Part shown: positions 1 to 5,755 of the stretch, piece by piece | Layout of the letters: every line of letters starts with the position of its first letter | Numbering within the stretch: the stretch's first letter is position 1 | Assembly: GCA_018241985.1 (NCBI GenBank) | Contig: JAFECV010000045.1 | Span: 1 to 9,906 of the forward strand | Length of the DNA: 9,906 nucleotides | Reading direction: 5' to 3' | Source of the DNA: Pseudomonadota bacterium | GTDB taxonomy: Bacteria; Pseudomonadota; Gammaproteobacteria; Burkholderiales; Burkholderiaceae_C | Notes under the pieces: generated by a model | Databases searched by the model: none | What the model saw: the letters and a program-made list of their open reading frames with translations, nothing else | Told to the model about the DNA's origin: nothing | Made by a program: the position numbers and the translations under genes

Positions 1-1
1 G

Positions 2-727
2 TTCACCGCGCAGATTCCGCTGTCCATGCAGGGCAGCGTGCAGGTGCCGAACATGGCGCTGCGCGCGGTGGGCAAGAGCGCGCTCGATCCGCGCCAGAGC
101 CGGCTGATCGCGTCGATGTACCAGGGCAGCACGCTCGCGTCGCGCGTCGACGAGGGCTTCACGGTGCGCGACCAGGTGATGCGGGATCTGGAGAGCGAGA
201 TGCAGGCTTCGGGCCGCAACGCGGTGTCGGCGCGCGGCTTTGGCGCCGAGGCGCGCCGTATCGCGCGGCTGATGGCGGACCGCTACGACATCGGTTTCGT
301 CGACGTCGGCGGCTGGGACACGCACGTGAATCAGGGCGCGGCGCAGGGCTATCTCGCGAACCGTCTCGGCGAACTCGGCCAGGGCCTCGCCGCGTTCGCA
401 CAAGAGATGGGCCCGGCGTGGCAGCGCACCACGGTGGTGGTGGTCAGCGAGTTCGGCCGCACCTTCCGCCAGAACGGCAACCACGGCACCGACCACGGTC
501 ACGGCACCGTGTACTGGGTGCTCGGCGGCGGCGTGCGCGGCGGGCGCATCGCCGGCGAGCAGCAGCGCGTCGAGCGGGCCACGCTGTTCCAGAACCGCGA
601 CCTGCCGGTGCTCAACGAATACCGCGCGGTGCTGGCCGGGCTGTTCCGGCGCCAGTTCGGGTTGACTGGCGCGCAAGTGGGCCAGGTATTTGCCGGTGTC
701 ACGCCGCGAGACATCGGCCTAGTCTGA
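2..727 (+). CDS. DUF1501 family protein, C-terminal part (5' end outside window)
   Basis: The frame is open from base 2, so the gene starts upstream; the Met at 26 is internal. The visible 241 residues carry the hallmark C-terminal half of DUF1501 proteins: a VDVGGWDTH segment around residues 99-107, then a VVVVSEFGRTFRQNGNHGTDHG stretch around 145-167 and a glycine-rich VLGGGVRGG loop. DUF1501 proteins belong to the alkaline-phosphatase/sulfatase-like superfamily, and the Asp/His residues of the WDTH and HGTDHGHG segments fit a metal site. Family members are usually exported by the Tat system and are often encoded next to a DUF1800 gene; neither can be checked here. Substrate and role are not established. 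The gene ends 126 bases before the rhodanese gene and has no obvious functional link to it. Confidence 0.9.
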   Translation, partial: FTAQIPLSMQGSVQVPNMALRAVGKSALDPRQSRLIASMYQGSTLASRVDEGFTVRDQVMRDLESEMQASGRNAVSARGFGAEARRIARLMADRYDIGFVDVGGWDTHVNQGAAQGYLANRLGELGQGLAAFAQEMGPAWQRTTVVVVSEFGRTFRQNGNHGTDHGHGTVYWVLGGGVRGGRIAGEQQRVERATLFQNRDLPVLNEYRAVLAGLFRRQFGLTGAQVGQVFAGVTPRDIGLV

Positions 728-815
728 ATCTCGCCGCGGCGTTGCACGTTGCTTCTGTCTTGCCGAAGCGGTGTGCGGCCGTTGCCGGCTTGATCTATTC
801 TTGCGACTGAACCGT

Positions 816-830
816 GGCCGGCGCACGGCC
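816..830 (+). other. Short hairpin in the rhodanese upstream region
   Basis: GGCCG and CGGCC form a 5-bp stem around a 5-base loop, 11 bases before the AGGAG ribosome site (841-845) of the next gene. It is short and lies in GC-rich DNA, so it may be chance. The rest of the 728-853 spacer shows no convincing promoter to me. Confidence 0.25.
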
Positions 831-853
831 GTGGCAACGCAGGAGAACGAACG

Positions 854-1267
854 ATGGCGATCACCAAGGGCTACAAGCAACTGGTCGACGAAGCGATGGC
901 GCAGGTGAAGACCTACAGCGTCGCCGAGGTGCGTGAGCGCCTGGGCGCGCCCGACGTGCAGATCGTCGACATCCGCGACGTGCGCGAACTCGCGGGCGGC
1001 ACCGTCGCCGGCGCGCTTCATGCGCCGCGCGGCATGCTCGAGTTCTGGGTCGATCCGGCGTCCCCGTACCACAAGCCCGTGTTCGACGACGAATCGAAAG
1101 AGTTCATCCTGTTCTGCGGTGCCGGCTGGCGCAGCGCGCTCGCGACCAAGGCGCTGCAGGACATGGGCATGACCAACGTCGCGCACATCGACGGTGGCTG
1201 GGCCGAATGGGTGAAGCAGGGCGCGCCGACGGAGACGCTGGAGCAGCACAAGGCGCGCAAGCGCTGA
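854..1267 (+). CDS. Single-domain rhodanese (sulfurtransferase-like protein)
   Basis: A 137-residue protein with one rhodanese domain, roughly residues 20-125. The VDIRDVREL segment (38-46) is the usual start of the fold. Cys88 sits in the active-site loop CGAGWRS (88-94), which fits the CxxGxR pattern of catalytically competent rhodaneses, and the GGWAEW motif near the C-terminus is typical. Such enzymes pass a sulfane sulfur through a cysteine persulfide, classically from thiosulfate to cyanide with release of sulfite. No signal peptide is visible, so it should be cytoplasmic. The start is supported by AGGAG at 841-845, 8 bases upstream. The sulfite dehydrogenase pair lies 169 bases downstream on the same strand, suggesting a shared sulfur-oxidation role; the in vivo donor and acceptor are unknown. 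Confidence 0.93.
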   Translation: MAITKGYKQLVDEAMAQVKTYSVAEVRERLGAPDVQIVDIRDVRELAGGTVAGALHAPRGMLEFWVDPASPYHKPVFDDESKEFILFCGAGWRSALATKALQDMGMTNVAHIDGGWAEWVKQGAPTETLEQHKARKR

Positions 1268-1309
1268 GCGGCGCGCACGCACGGTGGACGGCGGCGCCGC
1301 GCGCGCCGC
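1268..1309 (+). terminator. Candidate terminator hairpin after the rhodanese gene
   Basis: Perfect 9-bp inverted repeat starting directly after the stop codon: GCGGCGCGC (1268-1276) and GCGCGCCGC (1301-1309), with 24 bases between. There is no T-tract, so it would not be a classical intrinsic terminator, and low-complexity GC sequence makes such repeats more likely by chance. Confidence 0.35.
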
Positions 1310-1329
1310 ATACACTGTTCGCTCCTGTT

Positions 1330-1357
1330 TTGATAGCGACTGCACTGTGTGTAGCAT
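1330..1357 (+). promoter_or_regulatory. Candidate sigma70-type promoter for sorAB
   Basis: TTGATA (1330-1335, 5 of 6 matches to the -35 consensus) and TAGCAT (1352-1357, 4 of 6 to the -10) are separated by 16 bases. This is the best promoter-like pair I see in the 169-base spacer before sorA. It would put transcription start near the foot of the 1362-1391 hairpin. Prediction by eye only. Confidence 0.35.
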
Positions 1358-1361
1358 GGAC

Positions 1362-1391
1362 GGTCGCAACCGCCGGCAGGCGGGTGCGACC
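1362..1391 (+). other. Strong hairpin in the sorA leader
   Basis: GGTCGCA (1362-1368) pairs perfectly with TGCGACC (1385-1391). Inside an A/G mismatch, CCGCC (1370-1374) pairs with GGCGG (1379-1383) around a four-base loop, GGCA. That is 12 base pairs in 30 bases, 32 bases before the sorA ribosome site (GAGGAG, 1424-1429). No T-tract follows, so it is not a classical terminator; a structured leader or an operator are alternatives. Confidence 0.55.
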
Positions 1392-1436
1392 CCAGTCCCT
1401 GACTTCGACCAACAGACAACACCGAGGAGATGACCG

Positions 1437-2696
1437 ATGAAGCGATCCGTTTCACCGCGAGAGTTGCCGTACGGCAACCGCCGCCGCTGGCTCAAAGCTC
1501 TGGGCGCAGCCGGTGCCGGCGCCGGGCTGCTCAGCCCTTCCGTTCGAGCGCTGGCTGCCGTGACGGCGCCCGGCGAGGTCACGCTGCCATTCGGCAACGG
1601 CACGCGCGAACTGGTGGCCTTTCCGCAAAAGCGCCCGTTGATCCTGTTCACCACCCGGCCGCCGCAACTGGAGACGCCGTTCGAGGTGTTCAACGACGGA
1701 CTGATCACGCCCAACGATGCATTCTTCGTGCGCTATCACTGGAGTGGGATTCCGACCAACATCAACCCGGACGCGTTCCGCGTCAAGGTCAGTGGCCACG
1801 TGGACACGTCACTGGAACTGTCGCTGGCCGACCTCCGGCAGATGGGCGATCCGGTGAGCCTGGTCGCGGTGCACCAGTGCTCGGGCAACAGCCGCGGCTT
1901 CGTCACGCCGCGCGTCGGTGGCGGGCAGCTGGGCAACGGCGCGATGGGCAATGCCAAGTGGACCGGCGTGCCGCTGAAGCGCGTGTTGGAGAAGGCCGGC
2001 CTCAAGCCGGGCGCGGTGCAGATCAGCTTCAACGGCCTGGACAATCCGCCGCTCCCGGGCTCGCCGGACTTCGTGAAGGCGCTCGACATCGACCATGCGA
2101 CCGACGGCGAGGTCATGCTGGCCTGGGCCATGAACGATCAGGACCTGCCGATGCTCAACGGCTATCCGCTGCGCCTGGTCGTGCCCGGCTACTACGGCAC
2201 CTACTGGGTCAAGCACGTGAACGACATCCAGGTGCTGGACAAGGCGTTCGGCGGCTTCTGGATGTCCACCGCCTACCGCATCCCGGCCAATGCCTGCGCC
2301 TGCACCCCGCCCGGCAAGGGTCCTGCCAAGACCGTGCCGATCGGCCGCTTCAACGTGCGCTCCTTCATCACCAGCGTGCAGGATGGGGCCCGGCTCGAGG
2401 CCGGCCGGCAAGTCGTGCTGCGCGGCATCGCCTTCGACGGCGGCCAGGGCATTGCCGAGGTGAACATCTCCAGCGATGGGGGCAAGACCTGGCAGGCCGC
2501 ACGGCTCGGGGAGGAACTCGGCCGCTATTCGTTCCGCGAGTGGAAGGCGAACTTCAGGCCGCCCGCGAAAGGCGGCTACGAGCTCAGGGTGCGTGCGGTG
2601 AACCGCGCGGGCCAGAGTCAGCCGATGGAGGCGCTCTGGAACCCGGCGGGCTACATGCGCAACGTCGTGGAAACCGTGCGCGTGACGGCGGTGTGA
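1437..2696 (+). CDS. sorA: Sulfite dehydrogenase, molybdopterin subunit (SorA type)
   Basis: A 419-residue member of the sulfite oxidase family. It should oxidise sulfite to sulfate in the periplasm and pass electrons to a cytochrome c. Residues 1-40 form a Tat-type signal (NRRRWLK at 14-20, a small hydrophobic stretch, then ALA), as expected for an enzyme exported with its Mo cofactor. The Mo-cofactor domain (about 60-285) has the cysteine ligand in HQCSGNSR (Cys148), the R-x-H pair in FFVRYHW (Arg99, His101), Lys259 in YWVKHV, and Tyr280, which lies 21 residues after the lysine exactly as in human sulfite oxidase (Lys322/Tyr343). The Ig-like dimerisation domain (about 300-419) contains SSDGGKTW. 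There is no heme b5 domain, which fits SorA rather than the vertebrate enzyme. GAGGAG (1424-1429) supports the start. Distant MoCo oxidoreductases are the alternative. Confidence 0.9.
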   Translation: MKRSVSPRELPYGNRRRWLKALGAAGAGAGLLSPSVRALAAVTAPGEVTLPFGNGTRELVAFPQKRPLILFTTRPPQLETPFEVFNDGLITPNDAFFVRYHWSGIPTNINPDAFRVKVSGHVDTSLELSLADLRQMGDPVSLVAVHQCSGNSRGFVTPRVGGGQLGNGAMGNAKWTGVPLKRVLEKAGLKPGAVQISFNGLDNPPLPGSPDFVKALDIDHATDGEVMLAWAMNDQDLPMLNGYPLRLVVPGYYGTYWVKHVNDIQVLDKAFGGFWMSTAYRIPANACACTPPGKGPAKTVPIGRFNVRSFITSVQDGARLEAGRQVVLRGIAFDGGQGIAEVNISSDGGKTWQAARLGEELGRYSFREWKANFRPPAKGGYELRVRAVNRAGQSQPMEALWNPAGYMRNVVETVRVTAV

Positions 2697-2709
2697 CCAG
2701 GAGCCCATC

Positions 2710-3066
2710 ATGCGCAAGATCACATCGATGCTGACCGGGGCCGTGGCGCCCCTGGGCTTGCTCGCGGGCCTCGTCTGCGGCACCGGCGCCCACGCGCTGG
2801 AAATCAACTTGCCGACGGAGACCGCCACCTATCAACCCAGCAGCCTGCCGGGCTTCGAGTTGGCGCAGACACAGTGCCTGATCTGCCACTCGGCCCAGTA
2901 CGTGCGGTATCAACCCCCGAACATGCCGCCCAGCTTCTGGGAAGCCATCGTCAAGAAGATGAAGGCGACCTACGGCGCGCCCTTGCCCGACACCGACATC
3001 GCGCCGATCGCGGAGTACCTGAGCAAGACCTACGGCGCGGAAGATGCGGCTGCCAAGTCGAAGTAG
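2710..3066 (+). CDS. sorB: c-type cytochrome subunit of sulfite dehydrogenase (SorB type)
   Basis: A 118-residue monoheme cytochrome c. It starts 13 bases after sorA with AGGAG (2699-2703) 6 bases before the ATG, so the two are surely co-transcribed. A Sec signal peptide covers residues 1-29 (basic start, hydrophobic core, AHA cleavage site). The heme site is CLICH (56-60). Candidate sixth ligands are Met84 in KKMKATYG and Met72 in PPNMPP; I favour Met84 from the family pattern but cannot prove it. In the known SorAB enzyme of Starkeya novella the cytochrome takes electrons from the Mo centre and passes them to the respiratory chain; the same role is inferred here. Cys23 in the signal peptide does not sit in a good lipobox, so I take the protein as soluble periplasmic. 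Confidence 0.88.
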   Translation: MRKITSMLTGAVAPLGLLAGLVCGTGAHALEINLPTETATYQPSSLPGFELAQTQCLICHSAQYVRYQPPNMPPSFWEAIVKKMKATYGAPLPDTDIAPIAEYLSKTYGAEDAAAKSK

Positions 3067-3097
3067 GCGCCAAGCTGCTGGTAACGGGTTCGAGAGG

Positions 3098-3215
3098 CCG
3101 CGGAGCAGGCCGTTCGCGGGCACCCGCGGAGCCGGCTTGGCCGGGCCGCTGGGTGCGCCCCCTTCAAGGGGGTTGGCGCAGCGACACGCAGTGCGCGAAG
3201 ACTGGGGGTGTTTCA
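3098..3215. repeat. Intergenic three-hairpin repeat element, probable end of the sorAB transcript
   Basis: Three perfect hairpins follow one another: CGCGGG-CA-CCCGCG (3115-3128), CCGGC-TTG-GCCGG (3132-3144) and CCCCC-TTCAA-GGGGG (3158-3172). An imperfect direct repeat, CCGCGGAGCAGGC at 3098-3110 and CCGCGGAGCCGGC at 3124-3136, overlaps the first two. I recall closely similar spacer sequence, including the CCCCCTTCAAGGGGG core and the following GGCGCAGCGACACGC run, as a dispersed intergenic element in Comamonadaceae genomes; this is from memory, not a search. It lies between convergent genes (sorB and the LysR gene) and could serve as a terminator for both, though no T-tract follows. Confidence 0.6.
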
Positions 3216-3217
3216 TC

Positions 3218-4204
3218 TCATGCGGTGGCAGTGGCAGGGCTCGGCGCCTCGCCCGTCTCGCCGATCGCCTTGCGCGTCTGCTCGGCCTGCCGCGACAGCC
3301 ATTCGCAGAACGCGCGGATTTCGGGTCGCATCGCGCTGCGCGGAACCACGATCAGCCAGTAGGCCATCGGCGAATCGAGCCGCATCTCCGGCAGCACCTC
3401 GACCAGGTCGCCGCTGGCCAGGCTGTCGGCGACCAGCGGCATGCGCGCGAACGCCACGCCCTGGCCGGTGAGCGCGGCCTGCGCGATCTGGTACGCGTAG
3501 TTGAAATAAAGCCAGCGCTTGGGTTCGAGCTTGGCGAGGCCGTGCGCGTCGAGCCAGCGGCGCCAGCTGAGCCAATCCAGATGCAGCGAGCCGTGCGCGT
3601 CGCCGGACTCGATCAGCGCGAAATGCGCCAGGTCCTCGCCACGCCCGAGCGGATGGCCGCTCTTGAGCAGCCAGGGGCTGGCGACCGGCGTGAGCTGCTC
3701 GCCGAACAGCCGTACCGCGCCGGCCGGCGCCCGCCCGGGCGGCGCGTAGCGCAGCGCGAGGTCCACGTCCGCGGTCTCCATGTCGAGCACCGCGTCGCTC
3801 GCGTCGATGCGGATGTCGATGTCGGGGTATTCGCCCTGGAACGCTTCCAGCCGCGGAATCAGCCACATCGATGCGAACGAAGCCCAGGTCGTGATCGCGA
3901 CGCTGCGCCGGCCCGCGCTGCGCCGGATCTGGCGCACCGCGCCGTCGATGCGCTCCACCGACGGCAGCACGGCATTGAGCAGCTGCGCGCCGGCGCCGGT
4001 CAGTTCGACCGCGCGCGTATGGCGCAGAAACAGCGGCACGCCGATCTCTTCCTCGAGCGCCTGGATCTGGCGGCTCACCGCCGACTGGGTCAGCGCCAGT
4101 TCCTCCGCCGCGGCGCGGAAGTTCAGGTGCCGGGCGACGGCCTCGAACGCACGCAGTTGGCCCACTGCAATGGGCCGGGAACGCAACTGGATCGGAGCCG
4201 GCAT
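3218..4204 (-). CDS. LysR-family transcriptional regulator, GcvA-like
   Basis: A 328-residue LysR regulator. The winged helix-turn-helix spans about residues 12-70, with the LNFRAAAEELALTQSAVSRQIQALEEEIG signature at 27-55. The effector-binding domain runs from about 100 to 305 and opens with VAITTWASFASMWLIPRL, a pattern typical of the GcvA/TrpI-like group. The start at 4204 is preferred because GAGG lies 5 bases upstream on the minus strand and the length then fits the family; an in-frame start at 4276 would add 24 residues, place the LysR box inside the gene and is less likely. It is divergent from the DUF2917 gene, with a TTGAT-N11-ATCAA box between them, so it probably controls itself and DUF2917. 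The effector is unknown. Confidence 0.93.
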   Translation of the reverse strand: MPAPIQLRSRPIAVGQLRAFEAVARHLNFRAAAEELALTQSAVSRQIQALEEEIGVPLFLRHTRAVELTGAGAQLLNAVLPSVERIDGAVRQIRRSAGRRSVAITTWASFASMWLIPRLEAFQGEYPDIDIRIDASDAVLDMETADVDLALRYAPPGRAPAGAVRLFGEQLTPVASPWLLKSGHPLGRGEDLAHFALIESGDAHGSLHLDWLSWRRWLDAHGLAKLEPKRWLYFNYAYQIAQAALTGQGVAFARMPLVADSLASGDLVEVLPEMRLDSPMAYWLIVVPRSAMRPEIRAFCEWLSRQAEQTRKAIGETGEAPSPATATA

Positions 4205-4227
4205 GGGTGCCTCGGGCAGCGTTGGGA

Positions 4228-4248
4228 TTGATGCGTAGATGCTATCAA
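4228..4248. promoter_or_regulatory. LysR-type operator box (T-N11-A)
   Basis: TTGAT (4228-4232) and ATCAA (4244-4248) form a perfect 5-bp inverted repeat with exactly 11 bases between, the spacing that defines LysR-type boxes. It lies 23 bases upstream of the lysR start and 90 bases upstream of the DUF2917 start, where a divergent LysR regulator would be expected to bind. Confidence 0.6.
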
Positions 4249-4338
4249 AAGCCGGGCCCGTTTTCATTGGACCCATGGCCGCGGATTGACCATCATGAAG
4301 GCCTGAAACGTCAACCGGCTATCACCGAGGAGGTCGCC

Positions 4339-4824
4339 ATGGGTCTGCAACATGTTCTGGATTTGCAACAATCGTCGATCGGTGCGGCGCTGCCGGGCTG
4401 CTGGCAGCTCGGCGCCGGCCGCGCGGTGACGCTGCGCGCCCAGGACGACGGCGTGCTGCGCATCACCCAGGGGCAACTGTGGGCCACCGTCGACGAACCG
4501 CACAGCGGGCGCGGCAACGAGTCGGGGGACCTGTTCCTCGGCGCGGGCGACGCGCTGCCGCTGCGCGCGGGGCTGCGCGTCGTGCTCGAATCCTGGGACG
4601 AGGGCGGCGACCACGGCGCCTGGTTCAGCTGGGAACAACAAAGCGCGGGCGTCGCCGCGGCCTCGCAAGTCGCGGCTGGATGGTGCGCGGACGTGGTGCG
4701 GCCGAGCCGCGAACTGGGCCGCTCGCTCGCCGCCGCCGGCCGCGCCGTGGCGCATCTGGCCGGCGGGCTGAGCGCGCTGGCCGTGAGCCGTTTCGCCGCT
4801 CGCGGCCGCATCCTGCAGGGCTGA
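4339..4824 (+). CDS. DUF2917 domain protein
   Basis: A 161-residue protein of unknown function. The ATG at 4339 has a near-ideal ribosome site, GAGGAGG (4327-4333), 5 bases upstream; the frame is open further up to 4207 but that would overlap the operator region. Residues 26-86 match the DUF2917 pattern: an AVTLRAQDDGVLRITQGQLWATVD segment, then GDLFLGAGDALPLRAGLRVVLES, a small beta-rich, cupin-like fold. The rest (87-161) is alanine-rich, probably helical, and less conserved in such proteins. No signal peptide or membrane segment is visible. In Burkholderiales these genes are, to my knowledge, often found beside a GcvA-like LysR gene, as here, suggesting they are its target. The TetR gene starts 32 bases downstream. 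Confidence 0.78.
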   Translation: MGLQHVLDLQQSSIGAALPGCWQLGAGRAVTLRAQDDGVLRITQGQLWATVDEPHSGRGNESGDLFLGAGDALPLRAGLRVVLESWDEGGDHGAWFSWEQQSAGVAAASQVAAGWCADVVRPSRELGRSLAAAGRAVAHLAGGLSALAVSRFAARGRILQG

Positions 4825-4844
4825 AGCGGGGCCGCGCCCGCTGG

Positions 4845-4850
4845 CACAAT
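4845..4850 (+). promoter_or_regulatory. Candidate -10 element of a leaderless TetR mRNA
   Basis: CACAAT (4 of 6 matches to TATAAT, keeping the key second A and final T) ends 6 bases before the ATG at 4857. Transcription start about 7 bases downstream would fall on the A of the start codon. The -35 region (TGAAGC, 4822-4827, 17-base spacing) is weak. Confidence 0.35.
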
Positions 4851-4856
4851 GCCGGC

Positions 4857-5507
4857 ATGGCGCGCCCCCGGTCCGCGTTGCACGAGTTCAGGCGCGACGA
4901 GATCCTCGACGTTGCCGCGCAATGCTTTGCTGACCACAGCTATCCGGTGGCGAGCATGAACGACATCGCGGCGGCGCTCGGCACGTCGAAGGCGCGCCTG
5001 TACCACTACTACGACAGCAAGGAAGCGATCCTGTTCGACCTGCTGGACCGCTACACGCAGCGCCTGCTCGCACTGATCGGCGAGGTCGAGGCCACCGCGC
5101 AGCGGCGTGCGCTCGATGAACGCGCGGCGCTGCACGAGTTGGTGCGCAGCTTCCTGCACGAATACCAGACCTCGGCCACGCGCCACACGGCGCTGCTGCA
5201 CGACACCAAGTTCCTTTCCGCCAAACCCGGCGTCGCCGCGCCGGACATGCCGCCCGCGCCCTCGCAGCGCGAACTGATCCGGAACCGCCAGCGCGACGTG
5301 GTCGCCGCGGTGATGCGCTTTCTGCGCCGCGCCTATCCGCACAGCATCTCGGCCGAAAACCAGCTGGCGGTGGCGATGATGCTGTTCGGCATGATCAACT
5401 GGACCTTCACCTGGCTGCGGCCGCGCGGCGCGATGAGCTACGCCGCGTTTGCGGAGCAGGTGATCGGCCTGCTCGAGCATGGCCTCGGGGACCGGGCCCG
5501 CGCGTGA
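4857..5507 (+). CDS. TetR/AcrR-family transcriptional regulator
   Basis: A 216-residue TetR-type repressor. The N-terminal DNA-binding domain (about 10-62) has DEILDVAAQCFADHSYPVASMNDIAAALGTSKARLYHYYDSKEAIL, with the HTH at about 34-53 and the usual LYHYYDSKE ending. The C-terminal ligand/dimer domain (65-216) includes LFGMINWTFTWLRPRG (176-191), a feature I associate with TetR regulators of acyl-CoA or lipid catabolism (KstR2/FadR-like); that link is inference. The Met at 4857 begins the conserved N-terminus, although the frame is open far upstream through the DUF2917 gene. No ribosome site precedes it, but a -10-like CACAAT does, suggesting leaderless translation. A perfect TGCCGGCA palindrome (4850-4857) overlaps the start and could be part of an operator. 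Confidence 0.9.
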   Translation: MARPRSALHEFRRDEILDVAAQCFADHSYPVASMNDIAAALGTSKARLYHYYDSKEAILFDLLDRYTQRLLALIGEVEATAQRRALDERAALHELVRSFLHEYQTSATRHTALLHDTKFLSAKPGVAAPDMPPAPSQRELIRNRQRDVVAAVMRFLRRAYPHSISAENQLAVAMMLFGMINWTFTWLRPRGAMSYAAFAEQVIGLLEHGLGDRARA

Positions 5508-5508
5508 C

Positions 5509-5525
5509 CTGATCCGCGGGATCAG
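5509..5525 (+). terminator. Hairpin directly after the TetR stop codon
   Basis: CTGATCC (5509-5515) and GGATCAG (5519-5525) form a perfect 7-bp stem with a GCG loop, starting 2 bases after the stop codon. There is no T-tract, so termination by this hairpin alone is uncertain; it could also stabilise the 3' end. Confidence 0.5.
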
Positions 5526-5574
5526 CGACAAGCCGATCCAATACGTGCCGCCGATTCATTTTCATGCGGCAAAA

Positions 5575-5691
5575 GTGCCTGGAGCCAGCGTATATTCTTC
5601 GGAATTTGCTACTGAATCAATAGCAAACCAGGGCACCCAGGAGATCATCGTCGAGCGCGACAAGCAAATGTGGGCCACGCTGCAGGCGTAA
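5575..5691 (+). pseudogene. Possible gene remnant or very small ORF
   Basis: In the 248-base spacer before glmU one frame is open and ends in TAA at 5689-5691. Its last codons (5641-5691) read EIIVERDKQMWATLQA and use strongly GC-biased, coding-like codons. The motif resembles the N-terminal helix of DUF4440/SnoaL-like proteins (an acidic run, then a xMWxAL pattern), which would leave the protein truncated just after that helix. GTG at 5575 and ATG at 5479 (inside the TetR gene) are possible starts; neither has a convincing ribosome site. The upstream half of the frame crosses an inverted repeat and is not obviously coding. It may be a decayed fragment, or not a gene at all. Confidence 0.25.
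5605..5627. repeat. Inverted repeat TTTGCTA-N9-TAGCAAA
   Basis: Perfect 7-bp arms at 5605-5611 and 5621-5627 flank CTGAATCAA. The surrounding ~60 bases are much richer in A+T than the window. From memory it resembles pieces of a dispersed Comamonadaceae intergenic repeat containing ATCAATAGC; an operator for the upstream TetR regulator is an alternative. Confidence 0.5.
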
Positions 5692-5715
5692 CCGGTCGAA
5701 GCGTGTCGAAGCCGG

Positions 5716-5721
5716 GATAAT
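5716..5721 (+). promoter_or_regulatory. Candidate -10 element for glmU
   Basis: GATAAT (5 of 6 matches to TATAAT) lies 34 bases before the glmU start. No good -35 is visible; GTCGAA at 5695-5700 is 15 bases upstream. Confidence 0.4.
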
Positions 5722-5755
5722 CCGTCATCCGCAACAGCGCGACAGGAACCCTGGC

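Noticed and set aside
719..1714. Long open frame on the minus strand opposite the rhodanese gene and the start of sorA
   Set aside because: Arginine-rich, low-complexity translation with no recognisable domain; it is the expected shadow of GC-rich genes on the other strand.
2770..2785. Possible lipobox around Cys23 of SorB
   Set aside because: The residues before the Cys (GLV) do not fit the lipobox, and an AHA signal peptidase I site follows at residues 27-29.
1809..2828. 339-codon minus-strand open frame opposite sorA
   Set aside because: Antisense to a clear SorA with all active-site residues; its translation is Arg/His/Ala-rich and unlike any family I know.
3044..4231. 395-codon plus-strand open frame opposite the LysR gene
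   Set aside because: The minus strand encodes a full LysR protein with HTH and effector domain; this frame is its shadow.
4205..4276. Upstream start (4276) for the LysR gene
   Set aside because: It would place the LysR box inside the gene, has no better ribosome site, and adds 24 residues not typical of the family; the Met at 4204 has GAGG at the right distance.
4286..4314. Inverted repeat TTGAC-N19-GTCAA before the DUF2917 gene
   Set aside because: Short 5-bp arms and a spacing not typical of LysR boxes; kept only as a possible secondary site, not annotated as a feature.
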